From: Scilla litardierei
Taxonomy: Eukaryota; Streptophyta; Magnoliopsida; Asparagales; Asparagaceae
Assembly: GCA_030789695.1 (NCBI GenBank)
Contig: CM061141.1
Coordinates: 169,770,807 to 169,834,806 of the forward strand
DNA: 64,000 nt
Direction: 5' to 3'
This document shows positions 9,906 to 21,684 of this stretch, one piece after another (the first letter of the stretch is position 1; each line of letters begins with the position of its first letter). The notes beneath the pieces were generated by a model that ran no database searches, was not told the DNA's origin, and saw nothing but the letters and a program-made list of their open reading frames with translations. Made by a program: the position numbers and the translations under genes.

Positions 9906-10415
9906 ATTAAGGGGAAGCTGAAGAGTTGGACGAATTTTGAAGACTTTGGCCTTGGAAATCTCCATGCTAGCATTTATTTTTTCAGCATTCAATGCCTAGA
10001 AAGTTGTAGCCTAGTAAGTTGTAGCATAGTAAAGTGTAGCCTAGCAAGTTGTGTATTCAAGGCTTGAAAGTTTTTGGCTATTAAATGCTGATGTATATCA
10101 TTATCAATGTTGCATGTCTTCGTTAAAAGAGAGTCTTTGTAACTTAGAAGACCAGTTTTTGTTGAATGAAAATTCTGAAGTTGCAAGTTCTTTCAAAGCT
10201 TGTTGTTAATCTTGTTTTCTTTATCTAACGGTGGGAAGGTTAGTGGTGAGACAAGTGAGTTCTTTATCAATTGGGACGGTGGCAAGGCCTTTAATCTCAG
10301 TTGTGGTGAACTCTATTTTCCGATCTTAAGTGGTGGTGGCACAGACTTTATCTCATATCTCTATCCTCCATTCTATGCTTCAATTCTGAACTCTCTACAT
10401 TCCATTACCCGTCAT
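9906..10415 (+). repeat. Probable 3' LTR of the older Ty3 element
   Basis: A purine tract (AATTAAGGGGAAGC) at ~9906-9918, shortly after the pol stop, is followed by TGAAGAG, a plausible LTR start at 9919. The matching 5' LTR lies outside the window, so the end is uncertain; CA ends near 10345 or 10399 are possible. The region has no coding content and contains short repeats of GTAGCCTAG/TAGC near 10007-10045. Confidence 0.45.
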
Positions 10416-10419
10416 GCAT

Positions 10420-12480
10420 CACAATGCCAATTGGAATTTCGTGAGAATAGAGGAAATAACCTCCACTCCGCATAGAAACAATGTTTACTCTCCATTTGTC
10501 CTCATATTCCTCCAAAACTTCCACGAAATCCGTGCGAGTCCCAAAAAAATCAGAGACATGTGCAATTTCTTGTGTTTTGAATTCCAGAGTAAATTCTTGC
10601 AGTTTTTTCGGTAGAAAACGATGGTGACGCATAATCGGAATCTCAGGAACGAATATTTCGATTGTTTGGGGCCTAGAATGCCCTCCTTCGTCCATTAGAG
10701 TTAGCTAGGGCTACCAGAAACCAAAAAATATATCAAATCTGCTATTTTGGGCAACCGTTGGGCAATTCCTATTGATATTTCATGGGAATAGAGGAAACAA
10801 GCTCCTCTCCTCATAGAAACAATGTTTACTCTCCATTTGACCTCATTCCTCCAAAACTCCCACGAAATCTGTTCGAGTCCCCGAAATCAGAGACGGGTGC
10901 AATTGCTTAAATTCGTGTAGATTTTCTATAGAAAACGATGGTGACGCACTATCGGAAGCGCTAGAACGAAGATTTCGACCGTTTGAGGCCTAGAATGCCA
11001 TCATTCATCCATAAGAGTGAGCTAGGGCAGCCAGAAATCGAAAAACACTTCAAACATGTTATTTTGGACAACCGCTGGGCAATTCCAATTGAAATTTCGT
11101 CAGAATTGGGAAAACTACCTCCTCTCCACGTAGAAACAACGGTTAGTGTCCATTTATCCTCATATTCCCCCAAAACTCCCACGAAATCCGCGCGAGTCCT
11201 AGAAATCAGAGACGGGTGCAATAACTTGTGTTTTGAATCCAAGAGCTAATTCTTGTAGTTTTTTTGTAGAAAACGATGGTGACGCACAATCGGAAGCTCA
11301 GTAACGAATTTTTCGATCGTTTGAGACCTAAAATGCCCTCCTTCGTCTATTAGAGTGAGCTAGGGGTAGCCAGAAATCATAAAATTCTTCAAAGCTTCAA
11401 CTTTGGGCAACCGTTGGGCAATTGTAATTGAAATTTCGAGGGAATAAATAAAACAACCACCTCTCTGTATTGAAACAACGTTTACTCTATATTTATCCTC
11501 ATAGTCTACCAAAACTCCCACGAAATTCTCGCGAGTCCTAGAAGTCAGAGACGTATGCAATTGCTTGCGTTTTGAATCCAAGCGTAAATTCTTGTCGTTT
11601 TTCAGTAGAAACTATGATGACGCACTATCAAAGCTCAGGAACGAAGATTTCAATCGTTTGGGGCCTAGAATGCACTACTTCGTCCATTAGAGTGAGCTAG
11701 GGTATCTAGAAACCGAAAAATGATTCAAACCATCTATTTTGGGCAACCATTTGGTAATTTCCAATTGAAATGTCTTGGGACTAGAGAGTAAACAACCTTC
11801 TCTCCCCATAGAAACAACATTTACTGTCCATTCATCCTCATATTCCTCCAAAACTCCCACGAAATTTGTGTGAGTCCCATAAATCAAAGACGTGTGCAAT
11901 TTGCTTGTGTTTTGAATCCAAGAGTAAATTCGTGTAGTTTTTCTGTAGAAAACGATGGTGTCGCACTATCTGAAGCTCAGGAACAAAGATTTCGATCATT
12001 TGAGGCCTAGAATGCACTCCTTCATCCATTGGAGTGAGCTAGGGCAGCCAGAAATCGAAAAATGCTTCAAACCTTCAATTTTGGGCAACCGTTGGGCAAT
12101 TGCAATTGAAATTTCGTGGGAACAAAGAAAACAACCTCCTCTCTGCCTTGAAACAACGTTTACTCTTTATTTATCCTCATAGTCTGCCAAATCTTCCACG
12201 AAATCATCGCGAGTCCCAGAAATCAGAGACGGACGCAATTGCTTGTGTTTTGAATCCAAGAGTTAATTCTTGCAGTTTTTCGGTTGAAAACGATGGTGAC
12301 GCACAATCGGAAGCTTACAAACGAATATTTCGATCGTTTGGGATATAGAATTCCTTCATCTATTAGAGTGAGCTAGGGCAGCCAGAAATAAAAAAATGCT
12401 TCAAACCTTCAATTTTGGACAACAGTTTGGGCAATAGCAATTGAAATTTCGTGGGAATAAAAAAACAACCTCCTCACTGC
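10420..12480. repeat. ~340-bp tandem repeat, about six copies
   Basis: The segment CAATT(C/G)CAATTGAAATTTCG recurs at about 10422, 10763, 11080, 11419, 11757, 12097 and 12432. The spacings are 317-341 bp. Copies are diverged by substitutions and small indels. Each carries the same landmarks in order: GTTTACTCTCCATTT, CCACGAAATCCG, AAACGATGGTGACGCAC and GAGTGAGCTAGGG. On the minus strand most copies preserve an open stretch of about 60-95 codons, but no copy is fully intact and I recognise no domain. The right end is cut by the LINE sequence at ~12482. Confidence 0.9.
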
Positions 12481-12653
12481 CTTTGTTTTTGGATAAGGTT
12501 AGTATTATAACCAAAAAAACCAATATACACAAGAACAAGTGCATACCTTTGAAAATAAAGTTAGGGATAGACCCCTAACAATAATAGAAACCTAAATAAC
12601 TGGTACAAATATTATCAGTGCCTTACAGTAAAACACAACTAAAAATCCCGAAA

Positions 12654-13136
12654 CTAATCAAAAACACTATCAGAAAATCTCCAGGAGCATTGGAGCCCTT
12701 TATTCTCCATGGAAGTAGCCACCTGTTGTATGGAATCAACATGAGTACATACTGAGAATTTGACATACTCAACCAGCTGGGACATGCATCTAGGTGGCTC
12801 ATCATGCAAGCGAGAATTACGCACCTTCCAAATAGCATAAACTGTCGCTGCTAGCATAAGACGCACAATCATACCACAGAGAGATGTGTGACTAAATCCT
12901 CCTATCCAAGAAATAGTAACAGACCATGAACGTGGTTCCAAAGGAAGATCACATTTGACATGCAAGGAACGCCATATGTACTCGGTGAAGGAACAATTAA
13001 AGAATAGATGCTCCACATCTTCATACCCCGCACCACACAAAACACAACGAGCCTCATAAATGCGTCCATACCTACGTAGCTTATCCCGAGTAGTAAGAGC
13101 ATACCGAATAGGTAACCATAGACTAAAAGCATGCAT
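12654..13136 (-). pseudogene. LINE RT zinc-binding domain (zf-RVT) fragment
   Basis: The 160-codon open stretch contains CVLCGAGYEDVEHLFFNC...IW, the C-x2-C...H-x4-C signature of the zf-RVT domain (PF13966) at the C-terminus of plant L1-like ORF2 proteins. It continues with VYAIWKVRNSRLHD, also typical of these proteins. The domain begins further upstream in another frame (13137-13180), so a frameshift separates it from the RT part. It is non-functional as it stands. Confidence 0.88.
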
Positions 13137-13335
13137 ATGAATCCTCCGCTTATGCCAAACAACCTGCCACTAGTCAAACAAGGGAGATCACGGCCTCAAA
13201 AGTTTATAAGCACTGCGAATAGAAAACATTCTTGCAGAATCTTGCCACTCCAATTCATCAGTACGGTTCGAGTCAGGTTTAAAATGAATGTGTATCAGAA
13301 CGCAACCGTGTCAAATCCGGAGATTGTGCAGAAGG

Positions 13336-13731
13336 TCAACACCATTCCTTACCATTCATAAGGGCATCCATAGTAGAAATATGACCCAATCCAGAGTCAT
13401 AAATAATACGATATCCAAAAGTTTCCACAAGAGGGCCAAGAGGATGCCAATTATCAAACCATAATGAAATACTACGGCCATCACCGACACGAAACCTCAT
13501 ATGTGTGCGAACAAATGGATGGATACTCAGAATCTTTCTCCAACTCCAAGAGCAATCACCTGGGCATGTCACCTCCCACATACTCCGTCCCCTCAGAAGA
13601 TAGGAATAAACCCAAGAACACCACACAAAGTCAGGAGGACGAGAACACAATAACCAAAGATTCTTCATAATAGCAGCCTTGTTCCAATGCTCCATACTCT
13701 TAATTCCCAAACCACCTTCCTCGAAAGGCAA
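13336..13731 (-). pseudogene. LINE ORF2 fragment between RT and zf-RVT
   Basis: The open stretch carries the plant LINE pattern EEGGLGIKSMEHWNKAAIMKNLW, and later FRVGDGRSISLWFDNWHPLGPL (normally followed by the zf-RVT domain). It ends at a stop before the zinc-binding part. Sequence between this and the RT fragment (13735-14040) is frameshifted but still LINE-like. Confidence 0.85.
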
Positions 13732-14041
13732 GCAACTAGAATCCCAAGAAACCTTAGCCCCTCCGGACGAAAAATCAGTACCCTTCCAAAGGAAAGATCG
13801 AAGAGTAGAAATAACCTACCGAATGACTGCCTTCGGAAGGATAAACATGGAAGCCCAATATACATTAATGGAGAACAGCACCTACTTAATAAATTGGAGT
13901 CTACCTGCAAATGACAAAGCACGATAAACCCAACTCTGAGCTCTAGCTAAAATACACTCTACTAACACACGGCAATCCACGGCCTTCAGTTTAGTAGAAA
14001 TTAAAGGAACCCCAAGATAATGCACAGGCAAGGTACCCTCT

Positions 14042-14358
14042 TTACCCAAGAATTCCAAGCAAATGCTCTACACTCTGAGAAGACACCCCACATATAAACA
14101 TATGGCTCGTTGAAGGATTTGGACTAAAACTAGATAATTCTTGAAACTGTCGAATGCAATCTCCAATCATAACAACATAATCTGATTCTGCTCTACCGAA
14201 AATCATAAGATCGACCGCAAAACACAAATGAGAAATCTTCTCCTTTTCACATCTCCAATGAAATCGAAAAGGCCTCTCCTCAACCATACGACACATCAAG
14301 CCTGAGAAAACCTCCATAGCCAGAACAAACACATAAGGAGACATATGATCCCCCTGCT
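14042..14358 (-). pseudogene. LINE reverse transcriptase fragment, C-terminal half
   Basis: It begins at KQGDHMSPYVFVLAMEVFSG, equivalent to the conserved QGDPLSP block, and includes HLCFAVDLMIF. The catalytic block is normally FADD, so one of the two adjacent aspartates has become valine and the enzyme would be inactive. It stops at ~14042. Confidence 0.87.
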
Positions 14359-14611
14359 TTGTCTCGCGCCCTAGGTATTCTCTACCTACCCACATGTGTC
14401 GGTTTCGGGTACAGGTGCCCTTTTGTTGAAGGTCGTTCGAGGGAGTATGGCATGGGTTACTTCAGTGTCGTAGCACCTGGTACTCGGACATTGACTCGAG
14501 GCATTTTCTCTACCCCTTCTTACCCTAAAAAAGCAAGGTCACCTTGCGTCCTTGAACCGATAACCATCTTTCGGCTAACCTAGCCTCCTCCGTCTCTCGG
14601 GACCAACAAGG
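14359..14611 (-). pseudogene. Plastid 23S rRNA gene fragment (nuclear plastid-derived DNA)
   Basis: The minus strand reads GGAGGCTAGGTTAGCCGAAA, then AGAAGGGGTAGAGAAAATGC, GAAGTAACCCATGCCATACT, GACCTTCAACAAAAGGGCAC and GTAGGTAGAGAATACCTAGG. I recognise this from memory as a central part of chloroplast 23S rRNA. Against my recollection of the plastid sequence there are scattered substitutions and a loss of about 10 bases after CATACTCCC. About 250 bp is present and both ends are truncated. It lies exactly between two halves of the LINE RT. The right-hand boundary (14600-14625) is approximate. It is too short and mutated to work as rRNA. Confidence 0.85.
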
Positions 14612-14803
14612 GTAACCCACGACCTCCTGGAAAAAACCCTGCAACTCTCCATTAATGCAAGCAGAATATCTGGATGTAGAAATACACTCCTGAATCCAAC
14701 CAACAATCCTACTAGGGAATCCCATCACACGAAGCACATATATCATGAAATCACATCGAATAAAGTCATAAGCTTTCATAAGATCAACCTTTAGAGCACA
14801 ACG
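14612..14803 (-). pseudogene. LINE reverse transcriptase fragment, N-terminal half
   Basis: The minus strand encodes CALKVDLMKAYDFIRCDF...VMGFP...WIQECISTSRYSACINGELQGFF. This matches the A-motif region (KVD...KAYD) of plant L1-like RT up to just before the QGDPLSP block. It is interrupted at ~14612 by plastid DNA and truncated at 14803 by the LTR-flanked segment. Confidence 0.87.
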
Positions 14804-14804
14804 A

Positions 14805-16198
14805 TGTTAATAACAGTACTAACATTACTAAATTTAAATGATTACTTATGGGGTATAAGCATGAAATGTTTATAAGACTGTTGAAACCTTGTATGACATT
14901 TATTCAGTCAAAATTTGTACAACATTAAATAACATTGGTACATGAGAGTGGAACAATGGGGTAAACAATTTTGAAAACAAAAGAATAATACTTGCAAGTT
15001 CTCTTATGTAGCATAATAACTCAGGTTTTAGGACAAGTAGCAAATTTTTGATACAATATACATTAATACTAGGATGAGTGATAGTATTATTATGAGTGAT
15101 AACATTATATAATATCAGATTCATATAATCTAATATATTATTTATTTAGATGAAAGAGATGTAGGGAAACTACTACATGTTGTGTGGATCTGAGGAGGAG
15201 GGCGAGCGTTGGGTTCACTGGTGACGAAATCGGGATCGTTGGAAGATCGTCGGAGCTCGAGAAGTCATCGTGGCTTCATTGGGGCATTTCGTCGAACACC
15301 GAGTAGGCTACTCGGGAATGTTGGAAGATGGGTCGCCATGGGGAGGGGACAGAGGGTGTCACCGAAGGTTGCCAAGAAGAGGAGTCATCGGTCGGAGCTG
15401 TGTTGTCGCTGGCCAGATGATGGAGGAGGCGGTGGCGGTTGTTGGGTTGAAGGAGGTCGGGGTTGATGGCTGTGAGGTCGGAGGCCTGGAGCTTAGGAAG
15501 ATGGAGTTGCCGTAGGATTTGATGGGTTTGGTAAGAGAGGGGCTACAGGTTTGTTGGCGGTTGTGAAGTGAGGGGTTAGGGTTTTATTCTCATTTTAATC
15601 TATTTGGTAGGTGCTAATTGCTAAAGGAATGAAAGGAAAGAACAAGGATGTAATTGCAAATAATATTAGTGATTCATTCTCATTAAGATAGGTAAAAGTC
15701 TTCTAGATCCATATGAGAGGAGATTTAAATTGGTACAAGAATCATGGAGTAAATGATGGGAAGATTTGATTCGATTTCATAATAATCAAAGGGAGATTAA
15801 TGGGATACAATTACTTGCCAAAAGAATATATTTTAATTTGTTTTAAAAATTTTATTAGGAGATTAATTGTTAAGGATATTAAGGAAAGTTTGAATTAGAA
15901 CAATTATTAAGGAGAGAATAAAGGGATTTAGTGATAGGGAAAACTTTCCATTTAGCTATAGGTTTTATTAGGATTAAATTAGGAATTTATTTGAAAGTTT
16001 AAAATTTGAAATGAAAATTTAAACATTTGGATTTTGAAAGCTTGAATTTAAAAGAAAATTAAAATAGATTTATGGTTAGCTAACTTAACTTAAGAACAAA
16101 AATCATATTGTGGTAACAAAGTAATAGTAATAATAATAATAATAAGCATAACATGATAACACTGGACTCCATCGTAGCTACATACACTGGTCATTACA
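14805..16198. repeat. Direct repeat / LTR, left copy
   Basis: Begins TGTTAATAACAGTACTAAC and ends CATTACA. It is collinear with 18442-19826 along its whole length, with numerous substitutions and small indels. A GC-rich part (~15185-15530) gives short ORFs without family resemblance. An (AAT)n run lies near 16128-16145. Confidence 0.88.
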
Positions 16199-18441
16199 TC
16201 ATACTCACCTTATAAAAATTCCGTCCTTGGAATTTAGTAAAACTAATGGGGAGTTGTAATGACCGCAAGAATCAATTGAGTTTTAAGACATGCAGTGATG
16301 GGGAGGATTCAATGAATTAAATATGATGATATGACCGGAATGGTGGACAGCACCGTGAATCGAAAACAAGGAAAATCAAAATGTGAATATGCCGAGGAAA
16401 ATGTGTTAGTGAGTCAACAATGCAGGGCTTATGGTCATCAACATAGGAATGAAGATGACATCATGATAAAATATGAACTCATTAGGTCAACCAATGACTA
16501 GGAACCTTATGACTAGGATTTTCTAATGAACAAGATAGGGATAGGGAATTCAAGTAAAGATGTTCTTGAGGATCAAGATTGTAATCTTATCTACGCTGTT
16601 TTAAAGTATTTTGCATGTGCATGACGTGCATGGGCCACCACTAAAACCTGTCACGCCTCACTTCCCATTATGCTTAGGAGCGAGGACGGGAGCGGGTCCG
16701 CATGTGCAAGTAAGGAGGAGGTACTTTTGTTTTTATTTCCTCCTTGACTAAAACACAATAAGCGTCTGTGTGAAACCCCGCAGGTTCTTATTTGCATACT
16801 CAAAACAACACAGATAATCATTTATTATTTATTACAACCTCAATCGTCTCAAAAAGGATTACAACAATAATGAAAGGAAGAGAGGCCTTATGGCCCTTAC
16901 AACATGGAATACACAAATCATACAAAGGAAACTATAATGAGATGCAGTCTGAAAGTATCCTCCTTGAAGAATCATGTCTCTAGTGGTTCATGCTACTTTG
17001 GAACTAGGATATGCAAAAATGCCCTAAAAACCTGACGGACATTGCATTAAAACACAAATACATTGCTCGTCGGTAAGGGTTAATGTAGGTTTCCAAGCAT
17101 CAATCTCATTTAATAAATTAAAAAGAATTTAGCCGGGTAATAACATTGTCTACTAATAGGATAAAGGCATATGAGCATAGAATGGTGAAGTGAACATAGT
17201 AAAGTGTAATGTACGTTGTAAAATGAGGTAAACCTGGCAAAGTGTAGTGTACAGAGTAAAGTGCGTGTGAGCATGGCAAAGATATGTATGAGCATGGTAA
17301 GAGAGCGTAGCTAACAGTTTACACAATTTATGGTAGCAACAACAGAAAGTAAAGAGAGTGCCAATCAATACTTAATCTATTGACAAGTCCAATGTCCGAG
17401 GGCAGAAGAAACTACAATTACACCCAAACCAACGGAAGCTACACATGATTCTGTACTTACCGACCCCATCCAGGCAACGGTCAAATTTACCGGTTGGGTG
17501 AAATACATCATTCCAACCTCTACTACTACAATGGACTACCCCACCCAAAAGTGTCAGTGTGTAACTATACAATTCAATGTATGCCACATGGCCAATATTC
17601 TGTTAATGCCACAAGGGCCCAATATTCAGTATATGCCACGATAGCCCAATATCCGTTTATGCCCCCAAGGGCCCAATATTACATTTCATTGGTGCAGACC
17701 ACCCCAAAGATGGTGTGGCACAAATTAATGGTACAATATACAAAAAGAGTATTTTGTGAACATTTAGGCAAGGTTAACATGAACATTAAGCTATTACCAT
17801 TAACAATGAGCTAACCAATAGGAAACTCAATTATCATTAACAAACCATCACCATTAATAAACTAACAATAATTTGGTGAACAAGTTAACAACATCATTAA
17901 TCTCATGAATATTAAACTAAATCATCATGCAAGTTTATTTTAAGGGTGTTTATTCTCATAGGTTTATTAGAATAAACCTATTCTAATAAGTAACAATTGG
18001 GACGTGCAAGGATACGACGATGTCGCTCAACACAAACTGAATGTTATGTTAAAGAATGAACAGTAATGACTATCAATGCTTTTTGTTAATTAACATTAGT
18101 ATTAACAATTAACATTAATACATTTATGTAACAAATTTCTTGCCAATAATCAATTACGAAGTGGACCTGCATGTTACTATTAATTATGTAGTTAAGGAGA
18201 ATGTGATGACACAAGCCTTAACACAAAAATACATAATATTAATTAGTATAGCTGTAGTCATACTAAAAGTAAGTATTATTAATACTACGCTGCTATATGT
18301 TGACATGAAAACATTGTTGTGCATAGGTTATTATGTCACATGAATATTAAATTTTGTTAATGCATTAGTTAACAGGTAATCATGTTATGGTTAGTTATAT
18401 CATGTCACAAATAATCCTAGGAATTGGATAATATTCATTAC
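16199..18441. other. Interior of the LTR-flanked segment, no coding sequence
   Basis: AT-rich with no supported ORF. At 16632-16660 it holds CACCACTAAAACC followed by TGTCACGCCTCACTTCCC. This closely resembles the boundary of the Tekay-type LTR at ~60400-60430, and AATAAGCGTC near 16760 also has a counterpart there. This part may be an older, diverged LTR of the same broad family. CCCAATAT-type short repeats occur at 17592-17680. Confidence 0.5.
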
Positions 18442-19826
18442 TGTTAAAAACAGTACTAACATTACTAAATTTAAATGATTACTTTATGGGTATTAGCATG
18501 AAATGTTTATAAGACTATTGAAACCTTGTATGACATTTGTTCAAGCAAACTTTGTACAACATTAAATAACATTGGCATATGAGAGTGGAACAATGGGGTA
18601 AACAATTTTGAAAACAAAAGAATAATAATTGCACGTTCTCTTATGCAGCATAATAACTCAGGTTTTAGGACAACTAGCAAATTTTTGATACAATATACAT
18701 CAGTACTAGGATGAGTAATAGTATTATTATGAGTGATAACGTTATATAATATCAGATTCAATTAATCTAACATATTATTTATTTAGATGAAAGAGATGTA
18801 TGGAACCTACTACATGTTGTGTGGATCAGAGGAGGAGGGCGAGCGTTGGGTTCACCGACGACGGAATCGTGATCGTCGAAAGATCGCCGGAGCTCGAGAA
18901 GTCATCAGGGCTTCGTTAAGGGCATTTCGTCGAACACTGGGTAGGCGACTCAGGAAGTTGGAAGATGGCTTGCCATAGGGAGGGGACAAGGGGTCTCACC
19001 AGAGGTTACCGGAGAAGAGGAGTCGCCGGCCGGAGCTGGGTTGTCGTCGGCCAGAGGAGGGAGGAGGCGGTGGCAGTTGTAGGGTTGAAGGAGGTCAGGA
19101 ATCATGGCTACGAGGTCGGAGGCCTGGAGCTTAGGAAGATGGAGTTGCCGTAGGATTTGATGGGTTTGGTAAGAGAGGGGCTAAAGGTTTGTTAGCGGTT
19201 GTGAAGTGAAGGGTTAGGGTTTTATTCTCATTTTAATCTATTTGGTAGGTGCTAATTGCTGAAGGAATGAAAGGAAAGAACAAGGATATAATTGCAAATA
19301 AAATTAGTGATTCATTCTCATTAAGATAGGTAAAAATCTCCTAGATCTATATGAGAGGAGATTTAAATTGGTACAAGAATCATGGAGTAAATGATGGGAA
19401 GATTTGATTCGATTTCATAATAATTAAGGGGAGATTAATGGGATTCAATTACTTGCCAAAAGAATAGATTTTAATTTTTTTTAAAAACTTTATTAGGAGA
19501 TTAATTGTTATGGATATTAAGGAAAGTTTGAATTAGAATAATTATTAAGGAGAAAATAAAGGGATTTAGTGATAGGGAAACTTCCCATTTAGCTATAGGT
19601 TTTATTACAATTAAATTAGAAATTTATTTGAAAGTTTAAAATTTGAAATAAAAATTTAAACATTTGGATTTTGAAAGTTTGAATTTAAAAGAAAATTATA
19701 ATAGATTTATTGTCAGCTAACTTAACATAAGAATAAAAATCATATTATCGTAACAAATTAATAATAATAATAGGCATAACATGATAACACTGGACTCCAT
19801 AGTAACTACAAACACTGATCGTTACA
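18442..19826. repeat. Direct repeat / LTR, right copy
   Basis: Begins TGTTAAAAACAGTACTAAC and ends CGTTACA. It matches 14805-16198 in order and spacing. Confidence 0.88.
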
Positions 19827-20430
19827 ACGACTCTCCTAAGCGAGCGCCAGCCGTAAGTCGAAGGGACCATCCCTTCGCCACTGAACGACTCTCCTAAGCG
19901 AGCGTTAGCCATAAGTGGAAGAGGCCACCCATTCCCCGCTGAACGACTCTCCTACTAAATGAATCTCCTAAGCGAGCACTGGTCGTAAGTCGAAGGGGCC
20001 ACCTCTTCGCCACTGAACGACTCTCTTAAACGAGCGTCAGCCGTAAGTCCAAGGGGCCACCCCTTCCCCACTGAACGACTCTCCTAAGCGAGCGTCAGCC
20101 GTAAGTCGAAGGGGCCATCCCTACGCCGTTGAACGACTCTCTTAATTGAGCGTCAGCCGTAAGTCAAAGGGACCACCCCTTTGCCACGGATCGACTCTCC
20201 TAAGCGAGCGTCAACTATAATTCGAAGGGACCATCCCTTAGCCACTGAACGACTCTCCTAAGCGAGCGTCAGCCGTAAGTCGAAGGGACCACACCTTCGC
20301 CACTTAACGACTCTCCAAAGCGAGCGTCAATCGTAAGTCGAAAGGGCCACCCCTTCGCCACTAAACGACTCTCCTAAACGAGCGTCAATCTTAAGTCGAA
20401 GAGGCCACCCCTTTGCCACTGAACGGCCCC
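19827..20430. repeat. 58-bp tandem repeat, about ten copies
   Basis: The unit GAACGACTCTCCTAAGCGAG...CGTAAGTCGAAGG...CCACTG starts at 19883, 19941, 20014, 20073, 20131, 20189, 20247, 20305, 20363 and 20421. The spacing is 58-59 bp, apart from one interval (19941-20014) lengthened by a partial duplication. Its position beside a decayed coiled-coil ORF mirrors the 90-bp repeats beside the antisense gene of the first element. Confidence 0.93.
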
Positions 20431-21640
20431 CCAAGATGTCATCAGCTGCAAAACCAGGACCCACCTCGTGAGTCGAGTAAATCTCACCCTCGCTATGGAG
20501 CGTAGTGGTCAACTTCTAAGCATGGTTCGATGGTTTATCCTCGATCATCCTGAAGCAGGGCCTAACCCATCGAAAAGGGGACATCAGGCATTACGACTAC
20601 CATAGAATGTAAGTGACAACAATCATAGAGATGCAATGACAAACAAGGATATACAAACCAATTCTCATGTCACTCTCTATTGCAAAAAAAAATTTCGTTT
20701 ACATCACCCCATACACATTCAAAAATTTCTAAAATCAGGCATAAACAAGCGCGCCAAGACCTTACAGCGGCCGATTAGGTCCTTGATCTCCATCCAACAC
20801 GACCATAGACTCTGGTCCCCCTGCAACGTCTGCTCTTGCTTTGTCTCCCTCCATGCTGACAGCCTCGTCCATGGGAGCAGCCTCCTCCATGCCTCGGCTT
20901 GACTCATCATCGCCTTGGCTTGACTCATCCTTGCCAAAGTCTTATCACCAGGATCTTGTGGATCTCAACGGAGAGGTCGGGAAATCAATTCTTCATCTCC
21001 AGCCGACATCGCTCGTATCCTTCTTTGTATAGGTCGTCAAAATCAGGAAATGTGTCTTTAAACTCCTGAACTGCCCTTCTGCTATGACCTCGGCTTCGAC
21101 CTTCTCCTCCAGCAGAGCGTCCTCTGCTCGCTTCCTCAAGGCAGTTTGCTCAGCCTCCCTCCTACAAGATTCGTGTAACTCCTCCTCGAGTTCTGGAGGC
21201 GATTCAATCTCGTCTCACAGAGAGGCTGAGTCTAGTCAGCTCAACTTGAGACCGCTCCACGGCTGACCTAACGGCCTACAGGGTGACCCCATGACTGGCC
21301 TCCTCTAGAGCACGACGACGCAGCACCAAAGTAGCCACAAGAGCCTGCACACAATGCTACATGGTCAGCTTACATGCTGATAGCAGCATCGATAGAGGCT
21401 GGAACAATAATTACATGGAGGGTGGCATGAATAGCTATCGACACGAGCCGCTCGTAATCGACCCTCTCTAAGACAGCCATGTCCTGTGGAAGGGTCGCAT
21501 TCTCAGCGATGCGGAAGGCGGTCCCGCAATCAAGAAGAGCGGAATCTCCGTGCCTCAATGAAAATCCCGCCTGAACAAGCTCCTCCTCGGAGCAGTCGAA
21601 TGGGGCCTGAGGAGATCGGCCCTCCAGCAAAATTGGCCTA
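20431..21640 (-). pseudogene. Decayed antisense-ORF remnant of a Tat-type element (coiled-coil region)
   Basis: On the minus strand an 86-codon stretch (21370-21630) includes EEELVQAGFSLRHGDSALLD. Downstream there are Ala/Glu/Arg-rich coiled-coil-like fragments (about 21080-21350) broken by several stops. Then comes FKDTFPDFDDLYKEGYERC with FPDLSVEI near 20950-21060, resembling the C-terminal tail of plant retroelement accessory ORFs. Frame changes and stops are frequent. No catalytic motif is visible. 20431-20700 has no recognisable content. The assignment rests on pattern resemblance and on the adjacent tandem repeats. Confidence 0.45.
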
Positions 21641-21684
21641 TACTCATCAGGGATGTCTTCAGACTGCCCTACCGGATGGAACAG

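Larger units (their letters stand above)
12482..14803 (-). mobile_element. Non-LTR retrotransposon (L1-type LINE) remnant
   Basis: Minus-strand pieces run, in 5' to 3' order of the element, through reverse transcriptase (14612-14803, then 14042-14358), the RT C-terminal region (13336-13731) and the zinc-binding RT tail (12654-13136). They end in an A-rich tail (minus strand) at 12482-12490. The endonuclease and ORF1 are absent. At 14359-14611 the RT is interrupted by plastid-derived DNA, and at 14805 it is cut by an LTR-flanked segment. Confidence 0.88.
14805..19826. mobile_element. LTR-flanked segment without coding capacity (non-autonomous LTR element, orientation uncertain)
   Basis: Direct repeats of about 1.39 kb (14805-16198 and 18442-19826) with TG...CA ends bracket 2.24 kb. 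ACGA occurs just outside both ends (14801-14804 and 19827-19830), compatible with a short target duplication. However, the flanks belong to different sequences (LINE on the left, 58-bp repeats on the right), so ACGA may be chance. I see no gag or pol motif, and no clear primer site next to either repeat. The interior carries a Tekay-LTR-like stretch. Alternatively, this is a mosaic of rearranged LTR pieces. Confidence 0.6.

Noticed and set aside
14359..14611. A functional rRNA gene
   Set aside because: Only about 250 bp of 23S rRNA is present, with apparent substitutions and a deletion, embedded in a LINE.
15209..15515. Two overlapping plus-strand ORFs (85 and 81 codons), with similar ones at 18787-19153
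   Set aside because: They lie in both copies of the 1.39-kb direct repeat, are not conserved as full frames between copies and show no recognisable domain.
19827..20430. Possible CRISPR-like array
   Set aside because: The whole 58-bp unit repeats without unique spacers and the context is plant retroelement DNA. It is a simple tandem repeat.
20327..20512. Minus-strand 61-codon ORF
   Set aside because: It spans the edge of the 58-bp tandem repeat and has no family pattern.
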